Shown in pieces: positions 8,853 to 17,215 of a stretch of DNA of 64,000 nucleotides (position 1 is its first letter; each line of letters opens with the position of its first letter). Origin of the DNA: Sinorhizobium meliloti 4H41 (GTDB lineage Bacteria > Pseudomonadota > Alphaproteobacteria > Rhizobiales > Rhizobiaceae); the NCBI RefSeq assembly GCF_000375585.1, contig NZ_AQWP01000005.1, positions 186,001-250,000 of the forward strand. The letters are read 5' to 3'. The notes below the pieces were generated by a model, which searched no databases, was not told the DNA's origin, and was given only the letters and a program-made list of their open reading frames with translations. A program made the translations under genes and the position numbers.

Positions 8853-10291
8853 TGAGACGGAACAGGAAAGTCAAAATCCTCGCGACACTCGGGCCGGCAT
8901 CGGCCGACGAGCAGATGATTCAGAAGCTGCACGAGGCGGGGGCCGATCTGTTCCGAATCAACATGAGCCATGCAAGCCATGAGGTCATGCGCACGCTGAT
9001 CGAACGGATCCGTGTGGTCGAGGCGCGCTGCGGCCGTCCGATCGGTATCCTCGCCGATCTGCAGGGGCCGAAGCTGCGCGTCGGAAAGTTCGCCGAAGGC
9101 AAGGTCGAACTCAAGATCGGCCAGACCTTCACGCTCGACAACCGCGATGTGCCCGGCGACAGCCGCCGCGTCTATCTTCCGCATCCGGAGATCCTCGAAG
9201 CGGTGAAGCCCGGCCATCGCTTGCTCATCGACGATGGCAAGCTGCATCTGCGCGCCGAAAAGTCCGATGGCAAGAGCATCGTCACCACGGTCGTTTCCGG
9301 CACGCGGATTTCGGACCGCAAGGGCGTCAGCCTGCCCGATACGCTGCTTGGCGTCGGCGCGCTGACCGACAAGGACCGCGTGGACCTCGACGCCGTGCTG
9401 GCGACAGGAGAGGTCGATTGGGTGGCGCTTTCCTTCATCCAGCGCCCTGAGGACCTTGCCGAGGTTCGCAAGATCGCCCGCGGTCGCGTTGGACTGATGT
9501 CGAAGATCGAGAAGCCGCAGGCGATCGAGCGGATCGACGAGATCATCGAGCTTTCGGATGCGCTGATGGTGGCACGCGGGGACCTCGGCGTCGAAATGCC
9601 GCTCGAATCCGTACCCGGGCTTCAGAAACAACTGACGCGTGCCTGCCGGCGCGCGGGCAAGCCGGTCGTCGTCGCCACGCAGATGCTCGAATCGATGATT
9701 TCCTCGCCGGTGCCGACGCGCGCAGAAGTGTCGGACGTGGCGACCGCCGTGTTCGAGGGGGCCGATGCGGTGATGCTTTCGGCCGAATCCGCCTCCGGCG
9801 AGTACCCTGTCGAGGCGGTTTCGACCATGGCGTCGATCGCCAGCAACGTCGAGCGCGATCCGCATTATCCGGGGATCATCTACGCTCAGCGCACGCCGCC
9901 GGAAGCAACGGGCGCGGACGCCATCTCGCTTGCCGCTCACCAGATCGCCGAGACGCTCAAGCTTGCCGCAATCGTGACCTACACCTCCTCCGGCACCACC
10001 GGGCTGCGCGCTGCGCGCGAGCGCCCCCAGGTGCCTGTCATCGCACTTTCGCCGATCGTCCAGACGGCTCGCCGGCTTTCCGTGGTGTGGGGGCTGCACT
10101 GCGTCGTCACAGGGGATGCGACCGATCTCGACGATATGGTCAACCGCGCCTGTCGAATCGTCTCGACGGAAGGCTTCGGGAAGCCGGGAGACCGAATCAT
10201 CGTAACCGCCGGCGTGCCGCTCGGTACCCCCGGCGCCACCAACATGCTGCGCATCGCCTATATCGGCTCGGACGGCCAATCGGGCATCTGA
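8852..10291 (+). CDS. pykA: Pyruvate kinase
   Basis: A 479-residue enzyme that converts phosphoenolpyruvate and ADP to pyruvate and ATP. The start MRRNRKVKILATLGPAS is the usual pyruvate kinase beginning. Active-site elements follow in order: FRINMSH, ILADLQGPKLRVG, the catalytic lysine in SKIEKPQAIERID, VARGDLGVEMPLE, and TQMLESMI followed by PTRAEVSDVATAV and MLSAESASGEYP. The C-terminal regulatory domain ends near residue 470. The start overlaps the DUF1036 stop codon. Length matches proteobacterial PykA. No U-rich terminator follows directly; a palindromic repeat lies downstream. Confidence 0.97.
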   Translation: MRRNRKVKILATLGPASADEQMIQKLHEAGADLFRINMSHASHEVMRTLIERIRVVEARCGRPIGILADLQGPKLRVGKFAEGKVELKIGQTFTLDNRDVPGDSRRVYLPHPEILEAVKPGHRLLIDDGKLHLRAEKSDGKSIVTTVVSGTRISDRKGVSLPDTLLGVGALTDKDRVDLDAVLATGEVDWVALSFIQRPEDLAEVRKIARGRVGLMSKIEKPQAIERIDEIIELSDALMVARGDLGVEMPLESVPGLQKQLTRACRRAGKPVVVATQMLESMISSPVPTRAEVSDVATAVFEGADAVMLSAESASGEYPVEAVSTMASIASNVERDPHYPGIIYAQRTPPEATGADAISLAAHQIAETLKLAAIVTYTSSGTTGLRAARERPQVPVIALSPIVQTARRLSVVWGLHCVVTGDATDLDDMVNRACRIVSTEGFGKPGDRIIVTAGVPLGTPGATNMLRIAYIGSDGQSGI

Positions 10292-10325
10292 GCCGCCGCC
10301 TGCTCGATCGAGCGCTTTTCGACGC

Positions 10326-10378
10326 AGCCCCTCATCCGCCTGCCGGCACCTTCTCCCCGCAAGCGGGGCGAAGGGGCT
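10326..10378. repeat. Rhizobial-type intergenic palindromic repeat
   Basis: AGCCCC at 10326-10331 pairs with GGGGCT at 10373-10378, enclosing CCTTC-T-CCCCGC at 10349-10360 opposed to GCGGGG-C-GAAGG at 10363-10374. Together this forms a long imperfect hairpin. Its left arm, CCCCTCATCCGCCTGCCG, recurs at 54454-54471. Elements of this sequence are, to my knowledge, dispersed in Rhizobiaceae chromosomes. Confidence 0.7.
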
Positions 10379-10420
10379 CGCGGCGCCGACTTCGTCCGCT
10401 CTCCACGTTCACAGCGCGTC

Positions 10421-10463
10421 TTAGAGCATTTCAACGCTTCATAGAAACACTGAAATGCTCTAA
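10421..10463. repeat. 13-base perfect inverted repeat downstream of pykA
   Basis: TTAGAGCATTTCA at 10421-10433 is the exact reverse complement of TGAAATGCTCTAA at 10451-10463, with a 17-base loop. The downstream CGCACTTCCGGACGG resembles a common rhizobial intergenic element. It may also serve as the end of the pykA and TPR-gene transcripts, which converge here. Confidence 0.7.
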
Positions 10464-10553
10464 CCATTTGATTCAACGCACTTCCGGACGGCCGGTGGCG
10501 ACGCCTTGCGCCTGCGGCCGGACGAGGGGCATTCTCGCGTCCTCAGGTGCCGG

Positions 10554-11168
10554 TCACGTGCGGCTGCCTGCAAGCTTTTCCGCGAGTTCGCCAAGTTGCT
10601 CCTGCGCCTTCCGGTCTGAGGGGTAGATGTCGAGGAATTGCTGCCATGCGCGCATGGCAAGTTCATCCTTCCCGGCGGCCTCGAGCATGGTGGCCATGCC
10701 GGCGAGCGCGCCGAAATGGCGAGGCTCCAGGGCAAGGACATGATTTATGTCGGACATCGACTTGCGGAAGTTGCCCATCTGGTAGTGCAGCGTGGCGCGG
10801 CGGTTCCAGCCTTCGACATAGTCGGGGGCGAGGGCAAGCGCCTGGTCCAGAAGATCGAGTGCCGCCGACTGCTTCTCATCGGCAATCGCCTTGTTGGCCC
10901 ATTGCATCAGGAGATTCACGGTCGCGCTACCGGAATCCTGCCATTCGAGACGGATGCGATCGGCCACCTGCCGGGCCTTGCCCTCATCGCCTTCCTTCTT
11001 GAGATCGGCGAAGAGGGCATCGACGCGCTCTTTCGGAGTGGTAAGCGCAGCGACCTCGGCCTGAGGCGAGGGTTCTGCCGCACTAAGCGGCGCGGCGGCC
11101 ACTATCGCGGCGGCGGTCACGGCAAGAGATGCCAGTATCAGCTTCATGAAAACACGCATGGCGGACAT
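10554..11168 (-). CDS. Secreted tetratricopeptide repeat protein
   Basis: A protein of up to 204 residues with a signal peptide: the hydrophobic run VFMKLILASLAVTAAAIVAAAPLSAAEPS ends in an AxA-type cleavage site. TPR helices occupy about residues 85-190, for instance AALDLLDQALALAPDYVEGWNRRATLHYQMGNF and MSDINHVLALEPRHFGALAGMATM, which are typical TPR spacings. A protein-interaction role in the periplasm is inferred; no partner is indicated. The true start could be the first ATG (11168) or one of two later ATGs four and seven codons in. It converges with pykA. Confidence 0.8.
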   Translation of the reverse strand: MSAMRVFMKLILASLAVTAAAIVAAAPLSAAEPSPQAEVAALTTPKERVDALFADLKKEGDEGKARQVADRIRLEWQDSGSATVNLLMQWANKAIADEKQSAALDLLDQALALAPDYVEGWNRRATLHYQMGNFRKSMSDINHVLALEPRHFGALAGMATMLEAAGKDELAMRAWQQFLDIYPSDRKAQEQLGELAEKLAGSRT

Positions 11169-11318
11169 CGTAGCCCGCCATGAAACAAGATCAAATCAAT
11201 TTTGGGAAATCGGCGAGCAAGCCGCCGTGTTCCGGATTTTCCTTGAATCACGCCGATTCAGGAGACGTGCAGCAAGCCGAGTGCTACGACCTTTGCGCAT
11301 CCGCCAAGACGCGCGGCG

Positions 11319-11337
11319 CTGCAGGCACGGCCTGCAG
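11319..11337 (-). terminator. Hairpin downstream of rpmJ
   Basis: CTGCAGGC and GCCTGCAG form an eight-base stem with a three-base loop immediately after the rpmJ stop codon. No U run follows, so termination is likely but not certain to be intrinsic. Confidence 0.45.
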
Positions 11338-11343
11338 CAAGCA

Positions 11344-11469
11344 TCAGCCCTGGCGTGCCTTGAAGCGCGGGTTCAGCTTGTTGATGATGTAGACGCGGCC
11401 CTTGCGACGAACCAGACGGTTTTCGCGGTGACGGGTCTTCAGGGACTTGAGCGAATTCTTGATCTTCAT
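11344..11469 (-). CDS. rpmJ: 50S ribosomal protein L36, zinc-free type
   Basis: A 41-residue protein starting [15 protein letters not shown] and ending NPRFKARQG. It is the large-subunit protein L36. There is no cysteine, so the zinc ribbon of classical L36 is absent; this is the C-minus form, which is usual for alphaproteobacteria. It is monocistronic. A well-formed promoter lies at 11565-11593, and a hairpin sits in the roughly 90-base leader, so expression may be controlled at the RNA level. Confidence 0.95.
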   Translation of the reverse strand: MKIKNSLKSLKTRHRENRLVRRKGRVYIINKLNPRFKARQG

Positions 11470-11529
11470 TTTTCCTGATCCGCAGGGTTTCGGGGAACGA
11501 AAATTCGCCCGGTAATTCCAACAATCAAA

Positions 11530-11549
11530 AGCGCGCCGTTCAGCGCGCT
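11530..11549 (-). terminator. Terminator-like hairpin in the rpmJ leader
   Basis: Read on the minus strand, AGCGCGC (11549-11543) pairs with GCGCGCT (11536-11530), and the last stem base runs into a short T run before G. It lies between the rpmJ promoter and its start codon, where it could act as an attenuator or as a binding site for ribosomal protein. Confidence 0.45.
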
Positions 11550-11564
11550 GTTCAAGTAGGCAGG

Positions 11565-11593
11565 CACATACCGTGTCGCCCCAATCGTGTCAA
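11565..11593 (-). promoter_or_regulatory. Promoter of rpmJ
   Basis: On the minus strand a perfect -35 box TTGACA (11593-11588) is followed, after 17 bases, by TATGTG (11570-11565). Transcription would begin near 11558, giving a leader of about 90 bases. Confidence 0.6.
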
Positions 11594-11643
11594 CCGCATG
11601 ACGGGGATTTTGCCGACTGTCCCCGCCTTCCATGACGTCCCGG

Positions 11644-12693
11644 TCAGAGCAGGCGGGTGAAGTGCCCCATCTTGCGGCCGGACCGCGCCTCGGCCTTGCC
11701 GTAGAGATGAAGGAGCACATTGCGTTCGGCAAGCAGGTCCGGAACGCGGGCGATGTCGTCGCCGACGAGGTTCTGCATCACGCAGTCCGAATGGCGCGAC
11801 GGGTCGCCGAGGGGCAGGCCTGCAATCGCGCGGATATGCTGCTCGAACTGCGAAACGACGCAAGCGGCCTCCGTCCAGTGGCCGGAATTGTGTACGCGCG
11901 GCGCGATCTCGTTTGCGACGACGCCGCCGTCGGCCAGAACGAAGAACTCGACACCGATGACGCCGACATAGCCGAGCGCGTCGAGAATGGCGGTTGCCGC
12001 CTTGCGGGCGGCCTCCGTGGTCGACCCGCCGACGGATGCGGGCACGGTCGATGTGTGAAGAATGCCGTTGCGATGCACATTTTCGGCAGGATCGAAACAG
12101 GCGGTCGTGCCGTCGGGCGCGCGTGCGGCGATGACCGAGATCTCCCGGTCGAACGGCACGAAGCTTTCGAGGATCAGCGGGACCTGTCCGAGCGCGATAT
12201 AGGCGCCGGCCGGATCGTCGGCAGCGGAACGGAAGACGCGCTGGCCCTTGCCGTCGTAGCCGAGCCGGCGGGTCTTGAGCACGCCGGCCCCGCCGAAGTC
12301 CGCAAGGGCGGCCTCCAGATCGGCCTGGCTGTCGACGGGATGGAATCCGGCGGTGGCGATGCCGCAGCCGTTGATGAAGCGTTTCTCGACGAGACGGTCC
12401 TGCGCCACTTCCAAGGCCTTCGGCGGCGGGAAGACCGGCCGCGAACGGGCGAGTTGCTCGGCGGCCGAGACCGGGACGTTCTCGAATTCGTAAGTGATGA
12501 GATCCGCCACCCGCGAAAGCTCGTCCAATGCGCGCGGATCATCATAGGCGGCAATGATCTGGTCGTTCGCCACCTGCGCCGCCGGACAGTCCGGCTGCGG
12601 CTCGAGCACCACGGTGCGGAAGTTCAGGCGGGCAGCGGCCATGGCCAGCATGCGGCCAAGCTGGCCGCCACCGATGATGCCGATGGTCTTCAT
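11644..12693 (-). CDS. purK: 5-(carboxyamino)imidazole ribonucleotide synthase
   Basis: A 349-residue ATP-grasp enzyme that carboxylates aminoimidazole ribonucleotide using ATP and bicarbonate. The N-terminus is a Rossmann-like [20 protein letters not shown]. The ATP-grasp region includes [18 protein letters not shown] and the catalytic-loop segment [18 protein letters not shown], the PurK hallmark. The ATG overlaps the purE stop codon by four bases (ATGA), so PurE and PurK, which act consecutively in purine synthesis, are translationally coupled. Length is normal. Confidence 0.96.
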   Translation of the reverse strand: MKTIGIIGGGQLGRMLAMAAARLNFRTVVLEPQPDCPAAQVANDQIIAAYDDPRALDELSRVADLITYEFENVPVSAAEQLARSRPVFPPPKALEVAQDRLVEKRFINGCGIATAGFHPVDSQADLEAALADFGGAGVLKTRRLGYDGKGQRVFRSAADDPAGAYIALGQVPLILESFVPFDREISVIAARAPDGTTACFDPAENVHRNGILHTSTVPASVGGSTTEAARKAATAILDALGYVGVIGVEFFVLADGGVVANEIAPRVHNSGHWTEAACVVSQFEQHIRAIAGLPLGDPSRHSDCVMQNLVGDDIARVPDLLAERNVLLHLYGKAEARSGRKMGHFTRLL

Positions 12694-13202
12694 GCCTCGT
12701 CTACCGGATATTCCGCGACCGATACGGTCTGCTGTTCGCGCCAGTCGTCGAGGCGGTCGGCAAGATCCTCGTCACCCAGCGCGAGCACGGCGGCGGCCAG
12801 AAGTGCCGCATTGATGGCGCCCGCCTTGCCGATCGCAAGCGTGCCGACCGGAATGCCGGCCGGCATCTGCACGATCGACAGCAGGCTGTCCTGGCCGGAA
12901 AGCGCTCTCGACTGGACCGGGACGCCGAAGACCGGAAGCGGCGTCATGGCCGCGCACATGCCGGGAAGATGCGCCGCACCGCCGGCGCCGGCGATGATCA
13001 CCTGGAACCCCTCGTCGCGCGCGCCCTTGGCGAAGCGGACCAGGCGGTCGGGCGTGCGATGGGCGGAAACGATCCGGGCTTCGTAAGCGATGTCGAGCGC
13101 CTCGAGCGTGTCGGCCGCGTTCTTCATCGTCTCCCAGTCCGACTGGCTTCCCATGATGATGGCGACGGGCGGGGGCGTAGTGTCGGTCACGTCTCGATCC
13201 AT
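12690..13202 (-). CDS. purE: N5-carboxyaminoimidazole ribonucleotide mutase
   Basis: A 170-residue class I PurE. The core motifs are [27 protein letters not shown] with the conserved histidine, and [14 protein letters not shown] followed by PVFGVPV. It moves the carboxyl group from N5 to C4 on the product of PurK. The first ten or so residues before [10 protein letters not shown] are a short extension. It heads the purE-purK unit, and a DUF465 gene ends one base upstream of its ATG on the same strand, suggesting a three-gene transcript. Confidence 0.96.
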   Translation of the reverse strand: MDRDVTDTTPPPVAIIMGSQSDWETMKNAADTLEALDIAYEARIVSAHRTPDRLVRFAKGARDEGFQVIIAGAGGAAHLPGMCAAMTPLPVFGVPVQSRALSGQDSLLSIVQMPAGIPVGTLAIGKAGAINAALLAAAVLALGDEDLADRLDDWREQQTVSVAEYPVDEA

Positions 13203-13203
13203 T

Positions 13204-13407
13204 TCAGGCGATGATGTCGGGAATGATCTGGTCTTCGATCTTGGTGATCTTGTCCTTGATGGCCAGCTTCTTCTTTTTCATGCGCTGGACGCGCAAGGCG
13301 TCGCAACCCGTCTGGATCATCGCGTTGATTGCCGCGTCGTAGTCTTCGTGTTCCTGCCTCAGGCGCGCGATAGTCAGTCTGAGTTCGGCCTGGTCCTGGT
13401 CCGGCAT
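13204..13407 (-). CDS. YdcH/DUF465 family small coiled-coil protein
   Basis: A 67-residue protein with the DUF465 pattern: [21 protein letters not shown], then [17 protein letters not shown] and a short C-terminal helix. The family forms charged helical hairpins of unknown role. I start it at the ATG at 13407, because the 32 codons upstream contain no domain. It runs into purE with a one-base gap, so it is probably the first gene of the purE transcript. A paralogue lies divergently 211 bases away. Confidence 0.82.
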   Translation of the reverse strand: MPDQDQAELRLTIARLRQEHEDYDAAINAMIQTGCDALRVQRMKKKKLAIKDKITKIEDQIIPDIIA

Positions 13408-13618
13408 GCAAAGCGATCCCCATAAGCCCGGCTTCGCCGATCCGCGATCCGGAAATTCCTGCGTCGCTCTACCACATCTTGGTTGGCGACGGGAAGTTAC
13501 CACGCGTCATCATTTCGCCTTCGACAAATGAAAAATGGCATGGCACATTAAAAAGGTTTCAACCATGGAACATCCGGCATTTGCGTGCCGGATGCAAGCT
13601 AAAGGGAAGGGACTGCCA

Positions 13619-13792
13619 ATGACCATTGAGGCTCATCTTGCAACGCTTGAGAAAAAACATGGCGTCCTTGAAGAGGAGCTACACGAGGCTCTGAACTCTC
13701 CGTCCTGCGAGGACGAACTGATCAGCGAACTCAAGCGACGGAAGCTGCGCATCAAGGACGAAATCGAAAGACTCCGTTCCTCGACGCACTGA
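13619..13792 (+). CDS. YdcH/DUF465 family small coiled-coil protein (second copy)
   Basis: A 57-residue DUF465 protein: MTIEAHLATLEKKHGVLEEEL, then ELISELKRRKLRIKDEIERL. The GGGAAGGG-like ribosome-binding site just before 13619 decides the start. It is head-to-head with the other DUF465 gene. The two share the KRRKLRIKDEI / [11 protein letters not shown] core but little else. Confidence 0.82.
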   Translation: MTIEAHLATLEKKHGVLEEELHEALNSPSCEDELISELKRRKLRIKDEIERLRSSTH

Positions 13793-13945
13793 GCGTGAAC
13801 GGTACTCCCGATTGAATCGGGATGCATCGCCACGCGGAACTGCAGAGGCGATGCAACGATAGGGTCAAAACAATCCCGAAAAGATAGATTGCATTGCTTG
13901 ACCGGACCAAGGTCCGGTCGGCTTTGCGCGGCCGGACGGAATGCA

Positions 13946-14206
13946 TCAGGACCAGAATTGGTCCAGCCACAGGTTGAGCCGGTCGAAGCCCGGCTTGTTG
14001 ATCGCGTAGATCCGCCGTGTGCCGCTGGTCGAAACTGATACCAGGCTGCTGTCAAGCAGGGCTTTCAGATGCTGGGAGACGGCGGGCCGGCTGATCGGCA
14101 GACCTTCGGCGAGCTCGTTGACGGTTCTTGGCGCGCGCCTGAGTTCCTCCAGCAGATGGCGCCGGTTCGGATCCGCAATGGCATCGAATGGGTCCGCGAT
14201 CGTCAT
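13946..14206 (-). CDS. ArsR family transcriptional regulator
   Basis: An 86-residue winged-helix regulator, at the short end of the ArsR range. DPFDAIADPNRRHLLEELRRAPRTVNELAEGLPISRPAVSQHLKALLDSSLV is the standard ArsR helix-turn-helix. There are no cysteines, so it does not sense metals through the classical site. It ends with a Trp-rich helix, NLWLDQFW. It lies 78 bases downstream of a TauE/SafE permease gene on the same strand and may be cotranscribed; whether it controls that permease is inference. Confidence 0.85.
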   Translation of the reverse strand: MTIADPFDAIADPNRRHLLEELRRAPRTVNELAEGLPISRPAVSQHLKALLDSSLVSVSTSGTRRIYAINKPGFDRLNLWLDQFWS

Positions 14207-14284
14207 GCGCGGACGTTAGGCGAATTCCCCCGGAGCGGCAAGAAAATTGTGCGGTGCGGAATGTGCTTCGCACAGCAGCACCCG

Positions 14285-15067
14285 CTACACTCCTCCCGAT
14301 ACGATGCTCCGGAGCCCATCCCATACGAGCTTCGAGCCGGCGAGGAAGGCCATCGTGTACATGAAGGGATAAAAGACCTGCGGCTTCATCCGCCGGACGG
14401 TCCAGGCGCCGCAGGCGGTCGCGACCATGGCCAGCGGGAAGAGCGTTGCCGAGGTCTTGAGATTGCTGAGATCGAGTTGGCCAAGGGCGAAATAGGGGAT
14501 GAGCTTCACCGCATTGAGGGTCGCAAAGAAGCGCACGATGGTGCCGGTATATTCGCGCGGCGCGAGCTTCAGCGGCAGTGCGTAAATCTGGAAGGGCGGA
14601 CCGCCGGCATGGGCGACGAAGCTGCCGTAGCCGGCGAAGGAGCCCCAGAGTGCTGCCGGACCGGCGCGCTGCGGTTTCGGCTGGATGGGCGGACCATTGC
14701 GGCTGCGCCACAGGGTGTAGACATAGCGCAGTACGAAGACGACGGTGATGAGCCCGATGATCAGCCTCAGGGCGTCGCGGGGCACATAGGCGGACGTGGC
14801 CCAGCCGACCGCGATGCCGGCGAGGGCGCCCGGGAGGAGCATCACGAGGGTTTGCCGATCCCCGTGCTTGCGCCAGATCAAAAGGGAAACGATGTCCATG
14901 GCGATGAGGATCGGCAGGAGCAGCGCCGCGGCCTGTACGGGCGAAACGACCATGGACAGGATCGGGACGCCCATCAGCGACAGGGCCTCGCCCATGCCCC
15001 CCTTGGACAGGCCAACGAGCACGACGGCCGGAACGGCAACGAGATAGAAGTCGATGTCGGGAAGCAT
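14285..15067 (-). CDS. TauE/SafE family sulfite/anion exporter-like permease
   Basis: A 260-residue inner-membrane protein with about eight hydrophobic segments. The N-terminal half has FYLVAVPAVVLVGLSKGGMGE followed by MGVPILSM, and the second half repeats the theme (GSFAGYGSFVAHAGGPPFQIYALPL), which is the duplicated structure of the TauE/SafE (PF01925) family. Members move sulfite, sulfoacetate or other organosulfur anions; the substrate here cannot be told. The ArsR regulator follows downstream. Confidence 0.86.
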   Translation of the reverse strand: MLPDIDFYLVAVPAVVLVGLSKGGMGEALSLMGVPILSMVVSPVQAAALLLPILIAMDIVSLLIWRKHGDRQTLVMLLPGALAGIAVGWATSAYVPRDALRLIIGLITVVFVLRYVYTLWRSRNGPPIQPKPQRAGPAALWGSFAGYGSFVAHAGGPPFQIYALPLKLAPREYTGTIVRFFATLNAVKLIPYFALGQLDLSNLKTSATLFPLAMVATACGAWTVRRMKPQVFYPFMYTMAFLAGSKLVWDGLRSIVSGGV

Positions 15068-15166
15068 TGGCGGCGGTTGATCCTTTTGTCATCTCCGTCT
15101 ATCGGTTTTCCGCAATGAAATCGAGTGCCGGCTTCCGGCCCGAAGCGAGATCGCCAGGATTGACCC

Positions 15167-15820
15167 ATGAGCAACATTGAAGACCGCTGCCGCCTCGTGC
15201 TGGTCGTTCCGGATATCGCAGATAGCGCGGAACGCGCGAAACTCGTCGGCGAGGCGCTGAGGGGCGGCGACGTAGCGTCGGTGATCGTGCCGCAATACGC
15301 GCTCGGCGATGCGGATTTCCAGAAGCATGCGGAAGCGCTCGTACCGGTGATCCAGCAAGCCGGCGCCGCGGCCTTGATCGAGGGCGACACGCGGGTCGCC
15401 GGACGGGCGAAGGCGGACGGTCTCCACATCGCCGGCGGTCCGGATGCGCTTGCCGATGCGATCGAGCGGCACGCGCCGAAGTTGATCGTCGGCGGCGGCA
15501 ACGCCACCGACCGTCACCATGCGCTCGAGATCGGCGAGCTGCGGCCCGATTACGTTTTCTTTGGCCGCACGGATGGCGACATAAAGCCGGAGGCGCATCC
15601 GAAGAACCTGGCACTCGCCGAATGGTGGGCGTCGATGATCGAAATTCCCTGCATCGTCATGGGCGGCACGGATCCGCAATCCGCGCTTGCGGCCGCCGAA
15701 ACCGGTGCCGAGTTCGTGGCGCTCCGCCTTGCCGTCTTCGGCGAGGCCGGTCAGGCGCCGTCGGTGGTCGCGGCCGTCAACGCATTGCTTGACGAAAAAG
15801 CGCCACGGTTTGAAGGTTAA
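15167..15820 (+). CDS. ThiE/TenI-like (thiamine phosphate synthase superfamily) protein
   Basis: A 217-residue TIM-barrel protein of the thiamine phosphate synthase family. The order RCRLVLVVPDIAD, SVIVPQY, ALIEGDTRVAGRAKADGLHIAGG, VGGGNATDRHHALEIGELRPDYVFFGR and IPCIVMGGTDPQSA follows the ThiE fold. Several usual catalytic features are changed: the loop that normally reads N-D-R is EGDTR, and the phosphate loop that normally carries Ser-His-Ser is NATDRHH. So it may be a paralogue with another function rather than ThiE. No thi genes are adjacent. It is followed ten bases on by a Sel1-repeat gene, probably in the same operon. Confidence 0.75.
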   Translation: MSNIEDRCRLVLVVPDIADSAERAKLVGEALRGGDVASVIVPQYALGDADFQKHAEALVPVIQQAGAAALIEGDTRVAGRAKADGLHIAGGPDALADAIERHAPKLIVGGGNATDRHHALEIGELRPDYVFFGRTDGDIKPEAHPKNLALAEWWASMIEIPCIVMGGTDPQSALAAAETGAEFVALRLAVFGEAGQAPSVVAAVNALLDEKAPRFEG

Positions 15821-15829
15821 GACCTGCCG

Positions 15830-16975
15830 ATGGTAGTCCGCTCTCTCCTGAAATCCAGCCGGCCCGCAGCCCTTGCCGCCGCGATGCTTCTTGCAGTCGC
15901 GCCCGCAGTGGCTCAGCAACCGGTCGCGCCTGCGACGGCCGACGAGGGCAGCGCGTCGAAGCGCGGGCGGATCACGCCTTTCAACGGCGCGGTACTGCCG
16001 GAGGATGCGGAGCGCAAACCGGCAACGGCCGCTCCGGAAAAGCCGAAGCCCGGCGACGGCAGTGCGCCTTCGAAGGGCGTCACCGTTTTCGATCGCATGG
16101 GAGCCGAATTGCCGGCTCTTCCCGAGGAAAAGCCCTTCACCGGCAAGATCGACGAAGCCTACGGCGCCTTCCAGCGAGGGTACTACCTGACGGCGATCGA
16201 CCTTGCCTTGCCGCGGGCCCAGCTCGGCGACCCCGCCGCCCAGACGCTTGTCGCCGCGATCCTGGAACAGGGTCTCGGCGTTGCACGCGACGCCAAGGCG
16301 GCGGCCTTCTGGTACGGTCAGGCGGCGAACAATGGCGACCCGGCGGCCATGTTCAAATATGCGCTTATCCTGATGGAGGGCCGCTACGTCAAGCGCGACC
16401 GGAAGAAGGCCGACGAACTGATGAAGAAGGCTGCCGATCTCGGCAACGCCTCGGCCCAGTTCAACTACGGGCAAACGCTCGTGGCCGACATGCCCGGCGA
16501 GCGGGGGCTGAAGGCGGCGATGCCCTATTACGAGAAATCCGCCGAGCAGGGCATTGCGGATGCGCAGTATGCGCTCTCGCAGATCTATCTCAATGTCGAC
16601 GGCATAGAGGAGAGCAAGCGGGCCCGTGCGCGCGAGTGGCTGCTCAGGGCGGCGCGGGCGGGCTATGATACCGCCCAGCTCGACATTGCCATCTGGCTGA
16701 TCGAGGGTATTGCCGGCGACCGCAATCTGGAGGAGGGGTTTGCCTGGATGAAACGCGCCGCCGAAAGCGGCAACGTCGTCGCCCAGAACCGGCTTTCCCA
16801 TCTCTACGTCAATGCCATTGGAACCCGTCCGAACCCGGTGGAGGCGGCAAAGTGGTACGTGCTCTCGCGCCGGGCCGGCCTCAAGGACGATGCGCTCGAG
16901 GATTTCTATCTCGGCCTCAACGAAACGCAGCAGAAATCGGCGCTGGCGGCGGCAAACAAATATCGCTCGACCTGA
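15830..16975 (+). CDS. Exported Sel1-like repeat protein
   Basis: A 381-residue protein with a signal peptide (ALAAAMLLAVAPAVAQQ, about residues 13-30). A Pro/Lys-rich linker follows to about residue 90, then Sel1-like repeats from about 105 to 370, for example AAFWYGQAANNGDPAAMFKYALILMEG and SAEQGIADAQYALSQIYLN. Sel1 repeats are alpha-alpha solenoids that bind other proteins, and rhizobial examples such as ExoR act in the periplasm in signalling. No target is indicated here. It is nine bases after the ThiE-like gene. Confidence 0.86.
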   Translation: MVVRSLLKSSRPAALAAAMLLAVAPAVAQQPVAPATADEGSASKRGRITPFNGAVLPEDAERKPATAAPEKPKPGDGSAPSKGVTVFDRMGAELPALPEEKPFTGKIDEAYGAFQRGYYLTAIDLALPRAQLGDPAAQTLVAAILEQGLGVARDAKAAAFWYGQAANNGDPAAMFKYALILMEGRYVKRDRKKADELMKKAADLGNASAQFNYGQTLVADMPGERGLKAAMPYYEKSAEQGIADAQYALSQIYLNVDGIEESKRARAREWLLRAARAGYDTAQLDIAIWLIEGIAGDRNLEEGFAWMKRAAESGNVVAQNRLSHLYVNAIGTRPNPVEAAKWYVLSRRAGLKDDALEDFYLGLNETQQKSALAAANKYRST

Positions 16976-17012
16976 CACGCGCCGGCAGACCCGATCTATT
17001 TCGCTTGAACTT

Positions 17013-17045
17013 CCGGGGTTTTTGTGGTCTTGAAGCCCCGGTTTT
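17013..17045 (+). terminator. Probable terminator of the ThiE-like/Sel1 unit
   Basis: CCGGGG at 17013-17018 pairs with CCCCGG at 17036-17041, followed by TTTT. The loop is long (17 bases), so confidence is moderate. Confidence 0.5.
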
Positions 17046-17215
17046 CTCCGCGGCCTTCCACCCCTGTGCCGCCGCGGACGGAGTGACATCTCACTCGGTT
17101 TTTTGACGACGGTTCTCCTGCCCGCGCTTCGAGCTGCGGCCCGCATGCGAACTGTCAGACAGGTTCAATGTCCGGTCGAGCGGTCTCGGCCGGCCTTCGC
17201 TAGAGGAATTGCCGT

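Noticed and set aside
15089-17146. Long minus-strand open frame opposite the ThiE-like and Sel1 genes
   Set aside because: Composition is Arg-rich without motifs, and it overlaps two well-supported genes.
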